Assembly: GCA_023376005.1 (NCBI GenBank)
Contig: CM042147.1
Location: 118,912,912 to 118,976,911, forward strand
From: Doryteuthis pealeii
Lineage: Eukaryota > Mollusca > Cephalopoda > Myopsida > Loliginidae
Direction of reading: 5' to 3'
DNA length: 64,000 bases
Part shown: positions 47,194-58,485 of the stretch, one piece after another
Numbering within the stretch: the first letter of the stretch is position 1
Layout of the letters: each line of letters opens with the position of its first letter
The notes under the pieces: generated by a model
The model's database searches: none
What the model saw: the letters and a program-made list of their open reading frames with translations, nothing else
Told to the model about the DNA's origin: nothing
Made by a program: the position numbers and the translations under genes

Positions 47194-47830
47194 AGAAATA
47201 TTTTTTTTATTTTAAACATATAATGTTAACAGATTATTTATTCTATAATCTGTATTTAAAATCATCGCCTCAAAAACACAGATCTGATTTTTTTTATTCA
47301 TTTACACTTTTATAATTCTTATAACACTGTTATGCATTGCTCTACTTCAGTTGGGCTCAATTTCAATAACAATTTACGATTTAAAAATTTTTACATACAA
47401 GAAATTTTTTGGAGAATGGAATCTCTTTTTGGCACTGTTGAAATATTATTGTTTGGTACATCGTTGCCATATATGTACAATCATATGTATATGAAATGCA
47501 TACGTTAAATATGTAATGTTGACAATTACATTATTTTTCAATTTTAAAGTGTTTAAAAGTTAAAGGGAGATAACCGAAACCTGAAATGCCCGGAATAAGA
47601 CAAAATATTTGTTGGATAATGTTCTAAAAATTGTATTTGAACATTTTTAATATTTTTCATTGTATATTTACTCAAAAGTAGAAAAGAAAAAGTTTTTAAA
47701 AAAAATCTTTGAATATTGGAATTGTTTTTTTCTTTTCTTTAAAGCCAAAAATAAATTGTATTCAATTTAGAAAAAAAACATAATAGCTTTGAGAAAACTG
47801 AACTGTTTTGTTAACTCACCTAAATAATTT

Positions 47831-48343
47831 GGTAATTCGAACATTAGTTACATAAATGAGAGTAACCTCCTCTTGTTTCTTTCACTTTGTTTTGTTTCAC
47901 TGTAAATCTACACTGAAAATACGAATTTGTTTGAATCAATACAACTGCATGTTTTTGTAACGGGTTTGACGACGAAACGTGAACTGCCGGCTTTGAGGAG
48001 GAAGCCTGCTTATATTAGTTCCCTCCCATGCCTTGCACGTGCATGGTAGAGTCTATTATTGCAGGTGACTGTCCCAAGGGCGTCCTGGTCCAATATCTAT
48101 TCAGTCGTACTACTCTACAGTTTTAACATGAAAATATCATAAAATGTGTTAACTGTGCTTGTGCATTATTTGAAATGAACTTAATTGTTATTAAGAACAC
48201 ATTTTATGATATTTTCATGTTAGAACATGCAGTTGTATTGATTACAGTGAAATGAAAATGGCCGACCAAATCAGACGGCTTCCTCAAATTGAAAGCAACA
48301 AGGGGAGGTTACTCTCATTTATGTAACTAATGTTCAGATTACC
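47831..48343. mobile_element. P1 MITE carrying a solo LTR
   Basis: GGTAATTCGAACATTAG to GTTCAGATTACC, flanked by AATAATTT-type repeats. 164 bp are inserted at 47956-48119. Confidence 0.85.
47956..48119. mobile_element. Solo LTR with 5-bp TSD nested in P1
   Basis: Begins TGTAACGGG, ends CTACTCTACA (TG...CA) and is flanked by GTTTT at 47951-47955 and 48120-48124. Removing it and one GTTTT restores the P1 sequence. The length (164 bp) is short for an LTR, so a TRIM-class element is possible. Confidence 0.85.
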
Positions 48344-48444
48344 AAATAATTTATTATAATGTCAATTCTCACCTGATGTCATTATAGTTTTTTACAGTTA
48401 ACTTTTTCTTCTTTGTTATTAAATATTGGCAATTTTATATCAAG

Positions 48445-48475
<31 letters not shown>

Positions 48476-48830
48476 AAATTTAGGTAGCACAGATATAAAA
48501 TCAACAACAGCACTTGGTAGCTCAGTTTCTTGCCTATACGATTTTCAAACTTGACAGTTGCCAATCGCCATTGACTTTATGTCTTTGCTACCCTTATATA
48601 TGCTCTATCAATGATATGGAGCACTCTTTACTTATAAATATAGTAAACTATGTTATCTATCAATAGTTTCACATCCAGTTTCAACCAATGGCCCTTACTA
48701 AACATACTTACTTTATTCTAATGAATATATTCTCAAAATACACAAAATGTAATGTATATATGGGCTGAAAAAAATACACTTTTTTTTACAAATTGTATTT
48801 AACTTATTTTAACTTCTTTGTAGCCCTGAA

Positions 48831-49275
48831 AACGGTAGTTATACACAGCTCAATCTGTGGATATAACAACACAGACAGCATAAATTCAATTATATTTTGC
48901 CTACACACCAACCCCACCCGGCTCACACAGCTCAATTTCCTACCCTTTTTCACTATAAAAGCAGAATGTACAAGTACTTATGTATATTAGTAGTTTGTTT
49001 AATTAATACTAATTAATTAATTTTTCATTTTTTAATTAATACTAATTAGTATAACAGTAGTTATACACAGCTCAATCTGTGGAACAATACAGCATAAATT
49101 CAATTGATATTTTGCCTACACACCAACCCACCCGATTTTCCTCACCCCCTCACCCCTCACCCCTCACCCATTCACATTTTCACTATAAAAGCAGAATGTA
49201 CAAGTACTTATTTCAATAATGTTCTGAAGAAGCTTCATTCAATAATGAAACGAAATATCAACTGAATTTAACTGT
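48831..49275 (+). mobile_element. Two direct copies of a promoter-bearing terminal repeat, Penelope-like
   Basis: ACACAGCTCAATCTGTGG...CACTATAAAAGCAGAATG occurs at 48841-48975 and 49063-49205. The second copy continues into CTGAAGAAGC, TTCATT/AATGAA stem and GAAACGAAATATC, the hammerhead-like junction of Penelope-like terminal repeats. No coding region is present. Confidence 0.5.
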
Positions 49276-50114
49276 CTGTGTTGTTATATCCATACTTTCC
49301 TCTATTCTCAACCACATTTTATCGGATTTATTCAAATCCTTCACTCCTCACTGCTCAACCTGCAAAGATAGTTTTCTAATAGATTTTGTGGGCAGATGAG
49401 TTAAACATTCGAACATGGAGAACTTCTTAACAAAAATGGCCGGCCTAAGCTCTTTTGATCCTGTATACTTCCATTCTTGTGGAATTTATCAACTAAACAT
49501 TATTGTCAACTAGTTGGGAAGTGTAGACTGGTGTAAATTTTATTTTAGTCTCACATGTTTGTAAGAATTTATATACAGAATATGTTCATACTTTGAAAAC
49601 AACATAGCTGATACAACACAAAGGAAAGGATGCTTGAATGAGACTAGCTCATGATGCAATCATTTTAACTGTTAAATTATGTTGTCTCTGAGTACAACAT
49701 TACCCTATTGACTCATACTGTAGTATAAAATTTATATCCATGTAAAAATATTATCTTCTTATCCTCAGGGTTGTGTCCTCTATGAATACCCTGTATAAAT
49801 ATTTGTAATCAACTCACTTTTAAGATGGTTTTCACCTGCTAGGCATATTAGGCCTTTCTAATCTTTTCTCTGTCCTAAATCACAGTTTATTTTTACTTTT
49901 CTCATATATAATTCTTGCCCCCACCTCTGCAAAAAAGCCAAAATTAAGAAATTAATTTGCTAGTCAAGTGCATGATTTTAAATAATTAAAAATGAAATGA
50001 GAGAAAGAGAAATTCTAAGTCGGTTGGGAAAATATCTTTTGAATAAAATTGTTTCTATATGAAGCTTCATTTAAAAATTTTTTTTCTTATTTACCCCCCC
50101 CCCCCAAAAAAATC
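49276..50114. other. Unassigned AT-rich DNA
   Basis: No repeat or gene of the window is recognised. Confidence 0.45.
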
Positions 50115-50345
50115 TGGGGAGGTCCCTGTGGCATAATGGTTAACATGCTGGACTACGACATTGTAGTAAGTGAGTTTGAACTCCAGTCTTGCTATTATGT
50201 TTACTTTTGGACTAATACTCTTGGGAAAGGTATGAATCCCCTCATCCAACCAGCTATAGGTTAAATAGTACCATTACTGTTCTTCTACAAGGATGACTTT
50301 AGCATTAAATAATCATAAAGTTTGATATGCCATTAAACAAAGAAA
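50115..50345 (+). mobile_element. SINE-C copy (tRNA-derived, LINE-tailed)
   Basis: GTGGCATAATGGTTAACATG (A box), GAGTTTGAACTCCAG (B box), then AGCATTAAATAATC...TGATATGCCATTAAAC, the LINE tail. Confidence 0.85.
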
Positions 50346-50734
50346 CTAAAAAATATAAAATACCTTCATTTATATTTGATATTGCAGTATTATGGATTTA
50401 AGTTAAGTACTGATAGTTTATGGGATCAGGATCAACATAAGCTTACCAGATACCTCAAATTCACATATAAGACCCTGAAGATATTTTTTGAGTCATTTTT
50501 TTTTTTGAGTCTTATATTTGATCAAATGTGATAAATAAATGGCAATTTTGAACTTTAACTGATATTTTTTCAGTAAGTTTTTTTACAGCGGAAAAAAAAT
50601 TATAAATCAAGATATTTTTTTTATTTCTGATTTTTGGCATAATATCTAAATGCCTTTGTATTATGTGAGGGTAGATCAATAAGTCAGCAGCCTGTCACAG
50701 TTATTAGCTGAAATTTCATATGAAATGTTCACTG

Positions 50735-50860
50735 TATTATTTGGATTATTGTCCTCATCTTTATTGTTATCTACACAACGTTTCGGCCGATGTGGACAAT
50801 AGTCTGAATAATCCAAATAATCCAAATTATCAAACCTCATGTCAAAAATTCAGTGAAATA
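50735..50860. mobile_element. Penelope-like foldback element with 13-bp TSD
   Basis: A short version of the 26655 family with the centre deleted (CACAACGTTTCGGCCGATGT retained). It is flanked by GAAATGTTCACTG at 50722-50734 and 50861-50873. Confidence 0.75.
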
Positions 50861-51092
50861 GAAATGTTCACTGCATAATTTATTTTTTTTATCTATGTTT
50901 AATTTTCATCGTAAAATTAAGTTCATTGACAAAGAAAAAGATTGTTAAAAGACATTTGTTGTGTAAAAATACTGTTGTTTTCCCCTCTTTACGCTATGTT
51001 CATATTTACATATACAAGAGTGGATCCTGAAACAGTTTTTAGGTGAAATTTTATCTGAAATTTATACTATATCCTGTTCAATTTATGTGATT

Positions 51093-51440
51093 TGTTAAGT
51101 TTTTAAGGGCCATTCCTTGGCCTTATAGCAGAAGTGCTTATCTGGTGGAACCCTTGATAAAGAGTCCGTCGACAATGTGAATCCTTTGGTTAGTAAAGTG
51201 TCCTCAGTTACTGGCAATCGTATAAGTCCTTCGTGAGTATTGGTAAAGATCCCGGCATCCTATGTGCGTCCTTCAACGGTTCAATTTGAATTATGACCAA
51301 TATGGGGGGGTTTAAGTATCTTATCAGGCCAGTAGTACTGCTAGTGATTGATTAGAAGAGTCAATCATGTGACCTTGGCCAGTCTATAAGTATAGGCGGG
51401 GAACTAGCACACACCTTATATATTCAAAACCATGGGCACC
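51093..51440. repeat. LTR-like repeat, copy 1
   Basis: Aligns with 53859-54205 (GATAAAGAGTCCGTCGACAA, CAATTTGAATTATGACCAAT). CCAGTCTATAAGTATAGG is a TATA-like box on the + strand. A minus-strand open frame exists in copy 2, but no domain is recognised. Confidence 0.6.
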
Positions 51441-51640
51441 TCACGTGGTGTAATGGTTAGCAAGCTCGCTTCGCAAACCATTATTAGTACTGCCAGTGAT
51501 TGGTTAGAAGAGTCAATCATGTGACCTTGGCCAGTCTATAAATATAAGCGGGGAATTTGCACACACCATATATACCGAAAACTGGGGCACCTCACGTGGT
51601 GTAATGGTTAGCAAGCTCGCTTTGCAAACCATTATTAGTG
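51334..51640 (+). repeat. 152-bp tandem duplication spanning LTR-like end and SINE-D head
   Basis: AGTACTGCTAGTGATTGATT (51334) and AGTACTGCCAGTGATTGGTT (51486) each run through TATA box and GGCACCTCACGTGGTG. The duplication copied the 3' part of the LTR-like repeat with the adjoining SINE-D head. Confidence 0.85.
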
Positions 51641-51712
51641 AGTTCGATTCTCATTGGGAGCCCCATACTTCTGGCCTTGTGCCTCATCTAAGCTAAGCTT
51701 AATAAATAACTA
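51591..51712 (+). mobile_element. SINE-D copy (tRNA-derived)
   Basis: CACGTGGTGTAATGGTTAGC (A box), GTGAGTTCGATTCTCATTGG (B box), then CCCATACTTCTGGCCTTGTG. A truncated head of the same family lies at 51434-51485. Confidence 0.8.
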
Positions 51713-51831
51713 TATACCAAAACTGCAACATGATTGATATTTGTCACTGAAAGGAGATTATGTGAAAAAAAATACTGTTTTTTCATTTCGGCTTTAAACT
51801 TTATATACAAAAGTGGATCTGTGTGAGAGTA

Positions 51832-52060
51832 GAGGAGTCCCTGTCGTGTAGAGTCTAATGTGCTGGACGGCAATATCATAGTAAAGGAGTATGAACTTCA
51901 GTTGCACTATTACATTCACGTTTAGATTAATACCCCTGGGAAAGGTATGAACCCCTCATACATCCAGTTATGGGTTAAATATTACCACTACTATTCTTCT
52001 ATTTTGGCTTTGGCATTAAATAACCCACAAAGGTTGATATTAACCAAGAAACCAAACCAA
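51832..52060 (+). mobile_element. SINE-C copy (tRNA-derived, LINE-tailed)
   Basis: As at 50115. It ends GGCATTAAATAACCC, AGGTTGATAT, AAACCAAACC. Confidence 0.8.
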
Positions 52061-52096
52061 ATTAAAAGTGGATCCTGACTCAATAGCTGAAAATTT

Positions 52097-52350
52097 TCAC
52101 TGGCTCAGTTGGTAGAGCATCAGACTAGGGACCACAAGGTTCTGGTTTCGATACCAGCCCTCACCAACTCAGCGTATGAGTAACACAGGGATCTGTGCGG
52201 TAAAGTGAGGAGCTGATGCTAGGTGTGGTGCTCCGTCTCAGATGCGAAAAAACAATCTCCTTAGTCTAGCGCTAGTGAAAAGGGGATAGATAGACTTCCT
52301 CGCTATCTGGCTGATAACGACTTTAGGCCACCCCAACGACTTTACTTATA
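52097..52350 (+). mobile_element. SINE-A copy (tRNA-derived)
   Basis: TGGCTCAGTTGGTAGAGCAT and GGTTTCGATACCAG boxes, full body, ending ACGACTTTACTTATA. Confidence 0.9.
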
Positions 52351-52400
52351 TGATAAATGAAGAAGCACATTGACAAAGAAAGAGATTATGTTGAAAAATA

Positions 52401-52943
52401 GGTGCTATTCTCAGAATTGCATCCTGGCCTCCTGCCTTAAAAAAAACGCTTGTCGGTGATAGCTGAAAAAACAACCCCACTTACGTATGAAGTTCCAAGC
52501 TGAAGCTGTGCCTGCTGAAAAAACAACCAGCGCTTAATGCGTTTTCCCGAAAAGTTAATGCAATATTTTTTTTCCAATCTTTTTTGGACAAAGTAAATGT
52601 AAATATTTTAACCCTCCCCCTCTTTAAAATACTTTTTTGGGGGGCTAAATATTTACATTTACTTATATGGCTTATTTCTAACACCTTCAAACTACTAAAA
52701 AGAAAAATAATTTGTCGATCAAAACGCCTTCAATCTGCTAAAAGAATATCTTTCTTTTTTTTTTTCGGTATTTTCATTTTATTTTAATTTTTTTTCGCCA
52801 TTCAATTATAAATAAAATGATTCCATTTCAGCAAGCACCGCTTCAGCTAGCGACTTCATTCGTAGGTGGGATTGTTTTTTCAGCTATCACTGCATAGTGT
52901 TTTTTAAAGCAGGAGGCCGGGACGCAATTCTGCGAATAGCAAC
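52401..52943. mobile_element. hAT-type foldback MITE with exact 8-bp TSD
   Basis: Termini GGTGCTATTCTCAGAATTGC and GCAATTCTGCGAATAGCAAC, arms about 95 bp, flanked by GAAAAATA at 52393-52400 and 52944-52951. Confidence 0.8.
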
Positions 52944-52951
52944 GAAAAATA

Positions 52952-53668
52952 ACTATGTATAAAATTGTTTTTGGTTTTATTATTAGGCTATAGACTTATT
53001 GATGTACCTATGTATTTGTGAAAATAAAAAAAATATACATGGAGATCTTTCTTTTTTTTGGGGTGGGTGGCTTGCAAATCAAAGTACTTTAAGATTATCA
53101 CAATTTATTTTTTGTATAATTTTTTTTAAATGGGATTATACACTTACAATACTGACTTTATTCAAATATACAGAAAAATCAATGATTTTGTAACATTTGT
53201 AAAAAAAAGAAGAAAAATATATTATCTTTATTATCTCAATTCTGTTTCTATCTATCATTTTGATGAAAGCTCAAATCAACTATAAAAAAATTATATATAA
53301 ATATTGTATGTTGTCCTATATGCAAAGTGCAATAATGCTTTCATTTGATATATAAATAATTATATATCCAATATACTTATTTCTTGAAAGTAGTTGTGTT
53401 TGGAAATAATGTGCCAATTTTTATTCATGCAAATTTTTGGTATTCCTTTTGATGTGGATTTTGATGTTGAGTTATTTTTTCTTTTTGAATATTATCAAGT
53501 TAAATATTTTTTACATGTGAAAAAAAAAAAGCAGCCAAAAAAGTATTTGAATTATTACATAAACTCATGGTATATTCTACACTTAAAAATATAAATTTAT
53601 TATATATTGCTTTTTTGAAATCAACGCATTACACAGAAGTTGTGTGTGTAAAAAAGAAAAAATTTAAA
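52952..53668. other. Unassigned AT-rich DNA
   Basis: No gene or repeat recognised. Open frames here are AT-rich and short. Confidence 0.45.
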
Positions 53669-53866
53669 ATGCCCCTGTCAATTTTTTTAAAAATTAAAGA
53701 CTTTTTGCTTACAGCCCAAAGAAAAGATGCTAAATCTGTTAAGTTAAAGAAGAACAAAGACAATATCGACTTCAAGGTCTGATGTAGTAGTTTCTTTTAC
53801 TCACTGGTTATCCAGAACTGGGAAAAGGCTGATAGACTGAAAGAATATTTGCCTCCAGTTTGTTAA
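53669..53866 (+). pseudogene. RPL38: Processed pseudogene of ribosomal protein L38
   Basis: The frame reads [29 protein letters not shown], stop, then CSSFFYSLVI, EKADRLKEYLPP, all collinear with eukaryotic RPL38 (70 residues, large ribosomal subunit). The coding part has no introns. A TGA (53780-53782) replaces the conserved Arg, as expected from CGA to TGA decay at a CpG. The N-terminus ([11 protein letters not shown]) is altered by a small indel, and the last few residues are lost where the LTR-like repeat begins at 53859. No poly(A) tract is visible, as the 3' end was replaced by that repeat. Confidence 0.88.
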
Positions 53867-54205
53867 GTTTTTAAAGGCCATTGCTTGGCCTTATAGCATA
53901 TGCGCTTATCTGGTGGAATCCTTGATAAAGAGTCCGTCGACAATGTGAATCCTTTGGTTATTAAAGTGTCCTCAGTTACTGGTAATCCTATAACTCCTTC
54001 GTGATTATTGGTAAAGATCCAGGCAATCCTATGTGCGTCCTCCTTTGGTGCAATTTGAATTATGACCAATATGGGGGGTTTAAGTATCTTATCAGGCCAG
54101 TAGGTCTACCATGTGATTGGTTAGAAGAGTCAATCACATGACTTGGCCAGTCTATAAGTATAGGCGGGAACTAGCACACACCTTATATATACAAAACCGC
54201 AACAC
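53859..54205. repeat. LTR-like repeat, copy 2
   Basis: Aligns with 51093-51440 from TTTGTTAAGTTTTTAA to GCACACACCTTATATAT. It abuts the RPL38 pseudogene directly. Confidence 0.6.
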
Positions 54206-54394
54206 AGGTCTTCAAGTGAAAGAGAAATAAACTGACCAAAAATGATTGTGATACAAGTTATCATCCACAAAACGTTTGGTCCTTACCTATGCGTATCTAC
54301 AAAGATAACATAATAAACTCTATCTTGTCACGTTCTGCGCTTGTGGGAGGATGATAGATACCTACTTGTTTATTCTAAAATGAGGTAATGATTT

Positions 54395-54503
54395 GGTAAT
54401 CTGAACATTAGCTACATAAATGAGAGTAACCTCCCCTTGTTTATTTCACTTTGAGGAAGCCATATGTTTTAGTTGGCCATTTTTATTTCACCGTAAATCT
54501 ATA
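54395..54503. mobile_element. P1 MITE, left arm only
   Basis: GGTAATCTGAACATTAGC...TTTCACCGTAAATCTA, then broken by the SINE-A at 54504. Confidence 0.8.
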
Positions 54504-54710
54504 AAGAGCCGGTTTAGCTCAGTCAGTAGAGCATCTGCCAAGGGACCACAAGGTTCTGGTTTTGAAACTGGCCCTCACTAACCCAGCACATGAGAAGGCC
54601 ATCTTTTGTATGGTAAAGTGTGGAGCTGATGGTAGGTGTGGTGCTACCCCATCAGATGCAAAAACAATCTCCCTGGTCTAGTGCTAGGGAAAAGGGGATA
54701 GACCGATTCT
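54504..54710 (+). mobile_element. SINE-A copy inserted in P1
   Basis: GGTTTAGCTCAGTCAGTAGA and GGTTTTGAAACTGG boxes. The 3' end is cut short after GGGGATAGACCG. Confidence 0.85.
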
Positions 54711-55106
54711 ACCTAGTCATAATTTATTGATAATTTAATTTTTTTTTTTACTGTGTTGTTTATTTCTACAGCCATTCAATATTAGGGGTAGTCAATGTAA
54801 AAAAAAAAAAAAAAAATTTTTAAAAAGAAAGAAATAAGAAACTATGGTGGTTCTAACTATCATAATGGTAGGATTGTTTCTAAGCATAACGTAATGTTTA
54901 TGTAAATAGGAAGTTAAGTGTATAAGCAGACTGATTAACTAAAAGTTAAAAACAAGTAAGTTCTCTACCATCTTAAATGAATATTCAAAATAAGTGATTC
55001 ATTTGAATATGAAATATTAGCTGTATATGGAAATTCAGCTGCTCCCCTTTTTTTTGTTTTTTTAAAAATATATATATATATACATCTAATTACTTGTTTA
55101 CTTGTT

Positions 55107-55362
55107 AAGGGCCGGTTTAGCTCAGTCGGTAGAGTGTCGGACTAGGGACCACAAGGTTCCAGGTTTGATACTGGCTCTCGCCAACTCAGTGAATAAGTAG
55201 TAGCACAGGGATCTGTGCAGTAAAGTGAGGAGCTGATGGTAGGTGTGGCGCCCCACCTCAGACGCCAAAAACAATCTCCTTGATCTATCGCTCGTGAAAA
55301 AGGGGATATACTCCCTCGCTGATTGGCTGATACCGACTTTAGGCCACCCCAACGACTCTTGT
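55107..55362 (+). mobile_element. SINE-A copy, best preserved
   Basis: GGTTTAGCTCAGTCGGTAGA and CCAGGTTTGATACTGG, body GGATCTGTGCAGTAAAGTGA, end TTTAGGCCACCCCAACGACT. It serves as reference for the family. Confidence 0.92.
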
Positions 55363-55416
55363 TTAAAAAAAAAAGGTTTTTACTATAAAACAATTTATTT
55401 TCATCATGTCAATAGA

Positions 55417-55470
55417 ATTACCTCCCCTTCGAATCCTACGTGATTCAAGGGAAGCCACTCTTAAGTACTT
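55417..55470. repeat. Short palindromic repeat, partner 58582-58635
   Basis: GAATTACCTCCCCTTCGAAT...TTCAAGGGAAGCCACTCTTA occurs twice in the window and folds on itself. It is a small foldback element. Confidence 0.65.
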
Positions 55471-55904
55471 TGATTTTTTTCCCCTCAGTCCGTGTCATTT
55501 TTTGAAAGCAAAGCCTTGATACTCAATCTAAGATTTGTATTAGATTATTATTAGTTTATCTTATTATATTTTTACATTAACTATTGCATTAGTTTCCAAA
55601 AATGGTTCAATAATTTTCATACTGTGCCAAAGTGCCTGACAATATTCAAATAGTAATTAACCCCCCCCCAAAAAAAAACCCCTCTTTTTCTTGATTTCAT
55701 TGATGATTTGTATAAAATTTGAATCTTTTTGTTTTTCTACTATTGAAATTCTGTATCACGTGCTAAGCAGTTAGTATGAAAAATAGGTAATTTTTATCCA
55801 ATCGATTAAACCACAGGTGACACTATTCAATGTCTAGTTTCTATCTCTTTATCATTTATATCTAGAAGACTTTTGTCTCCATTCTTAATAACACGGAGTA
55901 TACA

Positions 55905-55960
55905 CAAGCTCTGATGACGATTTTCATAAAATCGAAATATTGTTCAATATCAGCTAAGTT
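55905..55960 (+). mobile_element. Penelope-like hammerhead-type junction
   Basis: CTGATGAC followed by GATTTT/AAAATC stem and GAAATATTG, then a complementary CAATATCAGC. This resembles the hammerhead core in Penelope-like terminal repeats with one extra base before stem II. No other part of an element is recognised. Confidence 0.35.
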
Positions 55961-56213
55961 ATAAAATGTTTTCACTTTAACAGCATTTTGTGGTGTTTTC
56001 ATATCTTTTTATATATACTCATACCGTCGGATTCATTTCCTTTCTTTTAACTTATATCTAGAAGAGAAAAAAAAAGTTAATTTTTTATGCAAAAATCTTT
56101 GCTTTTTTTATTACACCAAATCCATATCCCCAGTTAAAAGATACATTTGCTTGTAGTATTTTTTTACAAGTTGAAAAAATATATATTACATTGTGTGTAT
56201 GTAAATAATTAAG

Positions 56214-56422
56214 TTTGGCTAGAAAGCACAAAGTTCCTAGTTTGAAACCGGCCCTCACCAACTCAGCATATGAGTAGAACAGGGATCTGTGCGGTAAAGT
56301 AAGGTAGGTGTGGCACTCCACCTCAGATGCAAAAACCATCTCTTTGGTCTATCGCTAGTGAAAATGGGATAGACTCCCATGCTGATCAGCTGATACTGAC
56401 TTTAAGCCACCCCGTCGACTTT
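56214..56422 (+). mobile_element. SINE-A, 5'-truncated
   Basis: Begins after the A box and retains TAGTTTGAAACCGG and the rest of the body and tail. Confidence 0.85.
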
Positions 56423-56851
56423 AAAAAAAAATCTATTGAAGAAACACGTTGAGCCTTTAGTAAGGATTGAACTTATGAACTTATATATCACAGTTAAGTA
56501 CTGAAAAGTTTTAGGCCCAACCAAGAAGAGATTTTTTAAATTTTTTTAAAGGACATTGATAAAATCATGTCAAGACTGAACTGTAGGATGAAAAATATAA
56601 ATTGCATGTATGTTTCATAGCTCTTGGTGAGTCCATGAATTTTTCAGTATTCACTTGTCCATAATCTATATTACTAAAACTGGTTGTATATGATTTGTGA
56701 TTCATGCTAGGAGCATAAAAACAAATATAGATTTCTGTCACATAGATACCTATGTGGGACATGAAGTGCCAATTTGAAATTCTTTATTGCATTGACAATC
56801 AGCATATTTTCTTACTATCCCTTTTGATAAAGAATTGTATTTTTTTCTCTT

Positions 56852-57300
56852 ATTGTTACATAATCGATGCGGTTGCATAAGATTATTGTCAATCCCCTGT
56901 ATTTCTAAAGGGATGGCCCCTTTTCATATCACGGGCGGGACTTTCCATGGAATAGTACAGAAAGCCCGCGAAATACGTGAAGTCACATGGGACCTGGTTG
57001 GGTCCTCAGTTTCAGTTTAGATGTCAGGCAGAGAAGATGTCCTGCCTTAACTGGAACTCACACTGCATACGCGCGATATGTTAGTCAGATGTTAGTTACA
57101 TGAAATGTTTAGTTAAGTAAATAAAAGCTTAAGAAAATAACACGCTTTTGTAGTTGGTGAATGTCTTGGTAACAAGACTGATTTAAAAAGAAGAAATGAG
57201 TTAAGTGCAACCGACCACCAAGAGAATTCCACATGCTAGAAGAGATGTTAGAAGAAGACGTAAGATAGAAAAGACGTCAGAAGAAGAATAGAAGTAAGTA
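56852..57300 (+). mobile_element. Possible LTR and leader remnant
   Basis: TGTTACATAATCGATGCGG starts a GC-richer stretch with AAATAAAAGC (57119) near its end. It is followed by AGAAGAGATG/AGAAGACG repeats like those at 33235-33310. Boundaries are not fixed. Confidence 0.35.
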
Positions 57301-57553
57301 AAGAAAGAGGTATGCAACATTATGGGATGTTTATAATTTCATCATGTTTTTGTTGTTACATTATATAACAAACAAACAAATCTATTCTTTCATTGACTGT
57401 TATAAAATATCTTACAGAAGCACCAGTATGTAAATTTGTAAATGCAAATTCCTTAAGCTATAAGCCAACAAGCGTCTACCCCTTCTTCCTCTTTTGTTCT
57501 ATTTCCCATTGTGGCATTGCGGCCCCATTCAAGGGTGTCAGTGTATATACAAG

Positions 57554-57865
57554 ATGTGATTGCTTTCAATATCAAAGAGTTAGTGTTGAAAATATCATAA
57601 AATGTGTTCTTAATTGTGCTTGCACATTATTTGAAATGAACTTAATTGTTATTAAGAACACATTTTATGATATTTTCGTCTTAAAACATGCAGTTGTATT
57701 GATTCTAACAAATTCGTATTTTCAGTATTTTCAGTGAAGATCTATGGTGAAATGAAAATGGCCGATCAAAACAAATGGCTTCCTCAAAGTTACTCTCATT
57801 TATGTAGCTAATGTTCAGATTACCCAGAAGGAAATGTGATTGCTTTCAATATCAAAGAGTTAGTG
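57554..57865. mobile_element. P1 MITE fragment between 32-bp direct repeats
   Basis: ATGTGATTGCTTTCAATATC plus 12 bp occurs at 57554-57585 and 57834-57865. Between them is a P1 copy without its left end. Such a long flanking repeat is not normal for hAT insertion. Confidence 0.75.
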
Positions 57866-58235
57866 CCACGGATTTGTGATAAAGAGACAGGAATAAGACT
57901 TTGTATGTAGCAAGCTGCATATTTTATTGTTGGAGATTGTTTTTACTCTTTTTGTATTGAAGAGGAGAACATTGTTGATGTTCACATTTCGATTTATGAA
58001 ATGTTTTGAATGCATTATAGTCATTATTTTTGAATTATGAATTATGAAACAGTCCAACGGAGATAACTCATAATCCATAATTATTTCTGTTGATGAATCT
58101 AACAAAAAATAACATAAAATTGTTGATTTCCTTTCTGACCGTATGAAGAAACCGTTCCTATAACTTATGTGATATACTGTTATGTTTTTATACTTTCTTC
58201 TCAATTATTGAAAATACTGCAATTCTACTTACCTG

Positions 58236-58485
58236 GGGGTGGGGAGTTTCTGTGGTGTTGTGGCTAATTTGCTGGACTGCGACATCATAGTAAGTGAGTT
58301 TGAACTCCAGTCACACTATTACATTCACTTTTGGACTAATACCCCCTAAAAAAGGTATGAACCCCCTCATCTGTCCAAGCTATGAGTTAAATAGTACCAT
58401 TATTGTTCTTTTACAAGAATGGCTTTAGCATTAAATAACCCATGATAGTTGATATGCCATTAAGCAAAGAAACCAAACCAAACCA
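58236..58485 (+). mobile_element. SINE-C copy (tRNA-derived, LINE-tailed)
   Basis: GTGGTGTTGTGGCTAATTTG, GAGTTTGAACTCCAG (B box), ending AGCATTAAATAACCC, AGTTGATATGCCATTAAGC, AAACCAAACC. Confidence 0.85.
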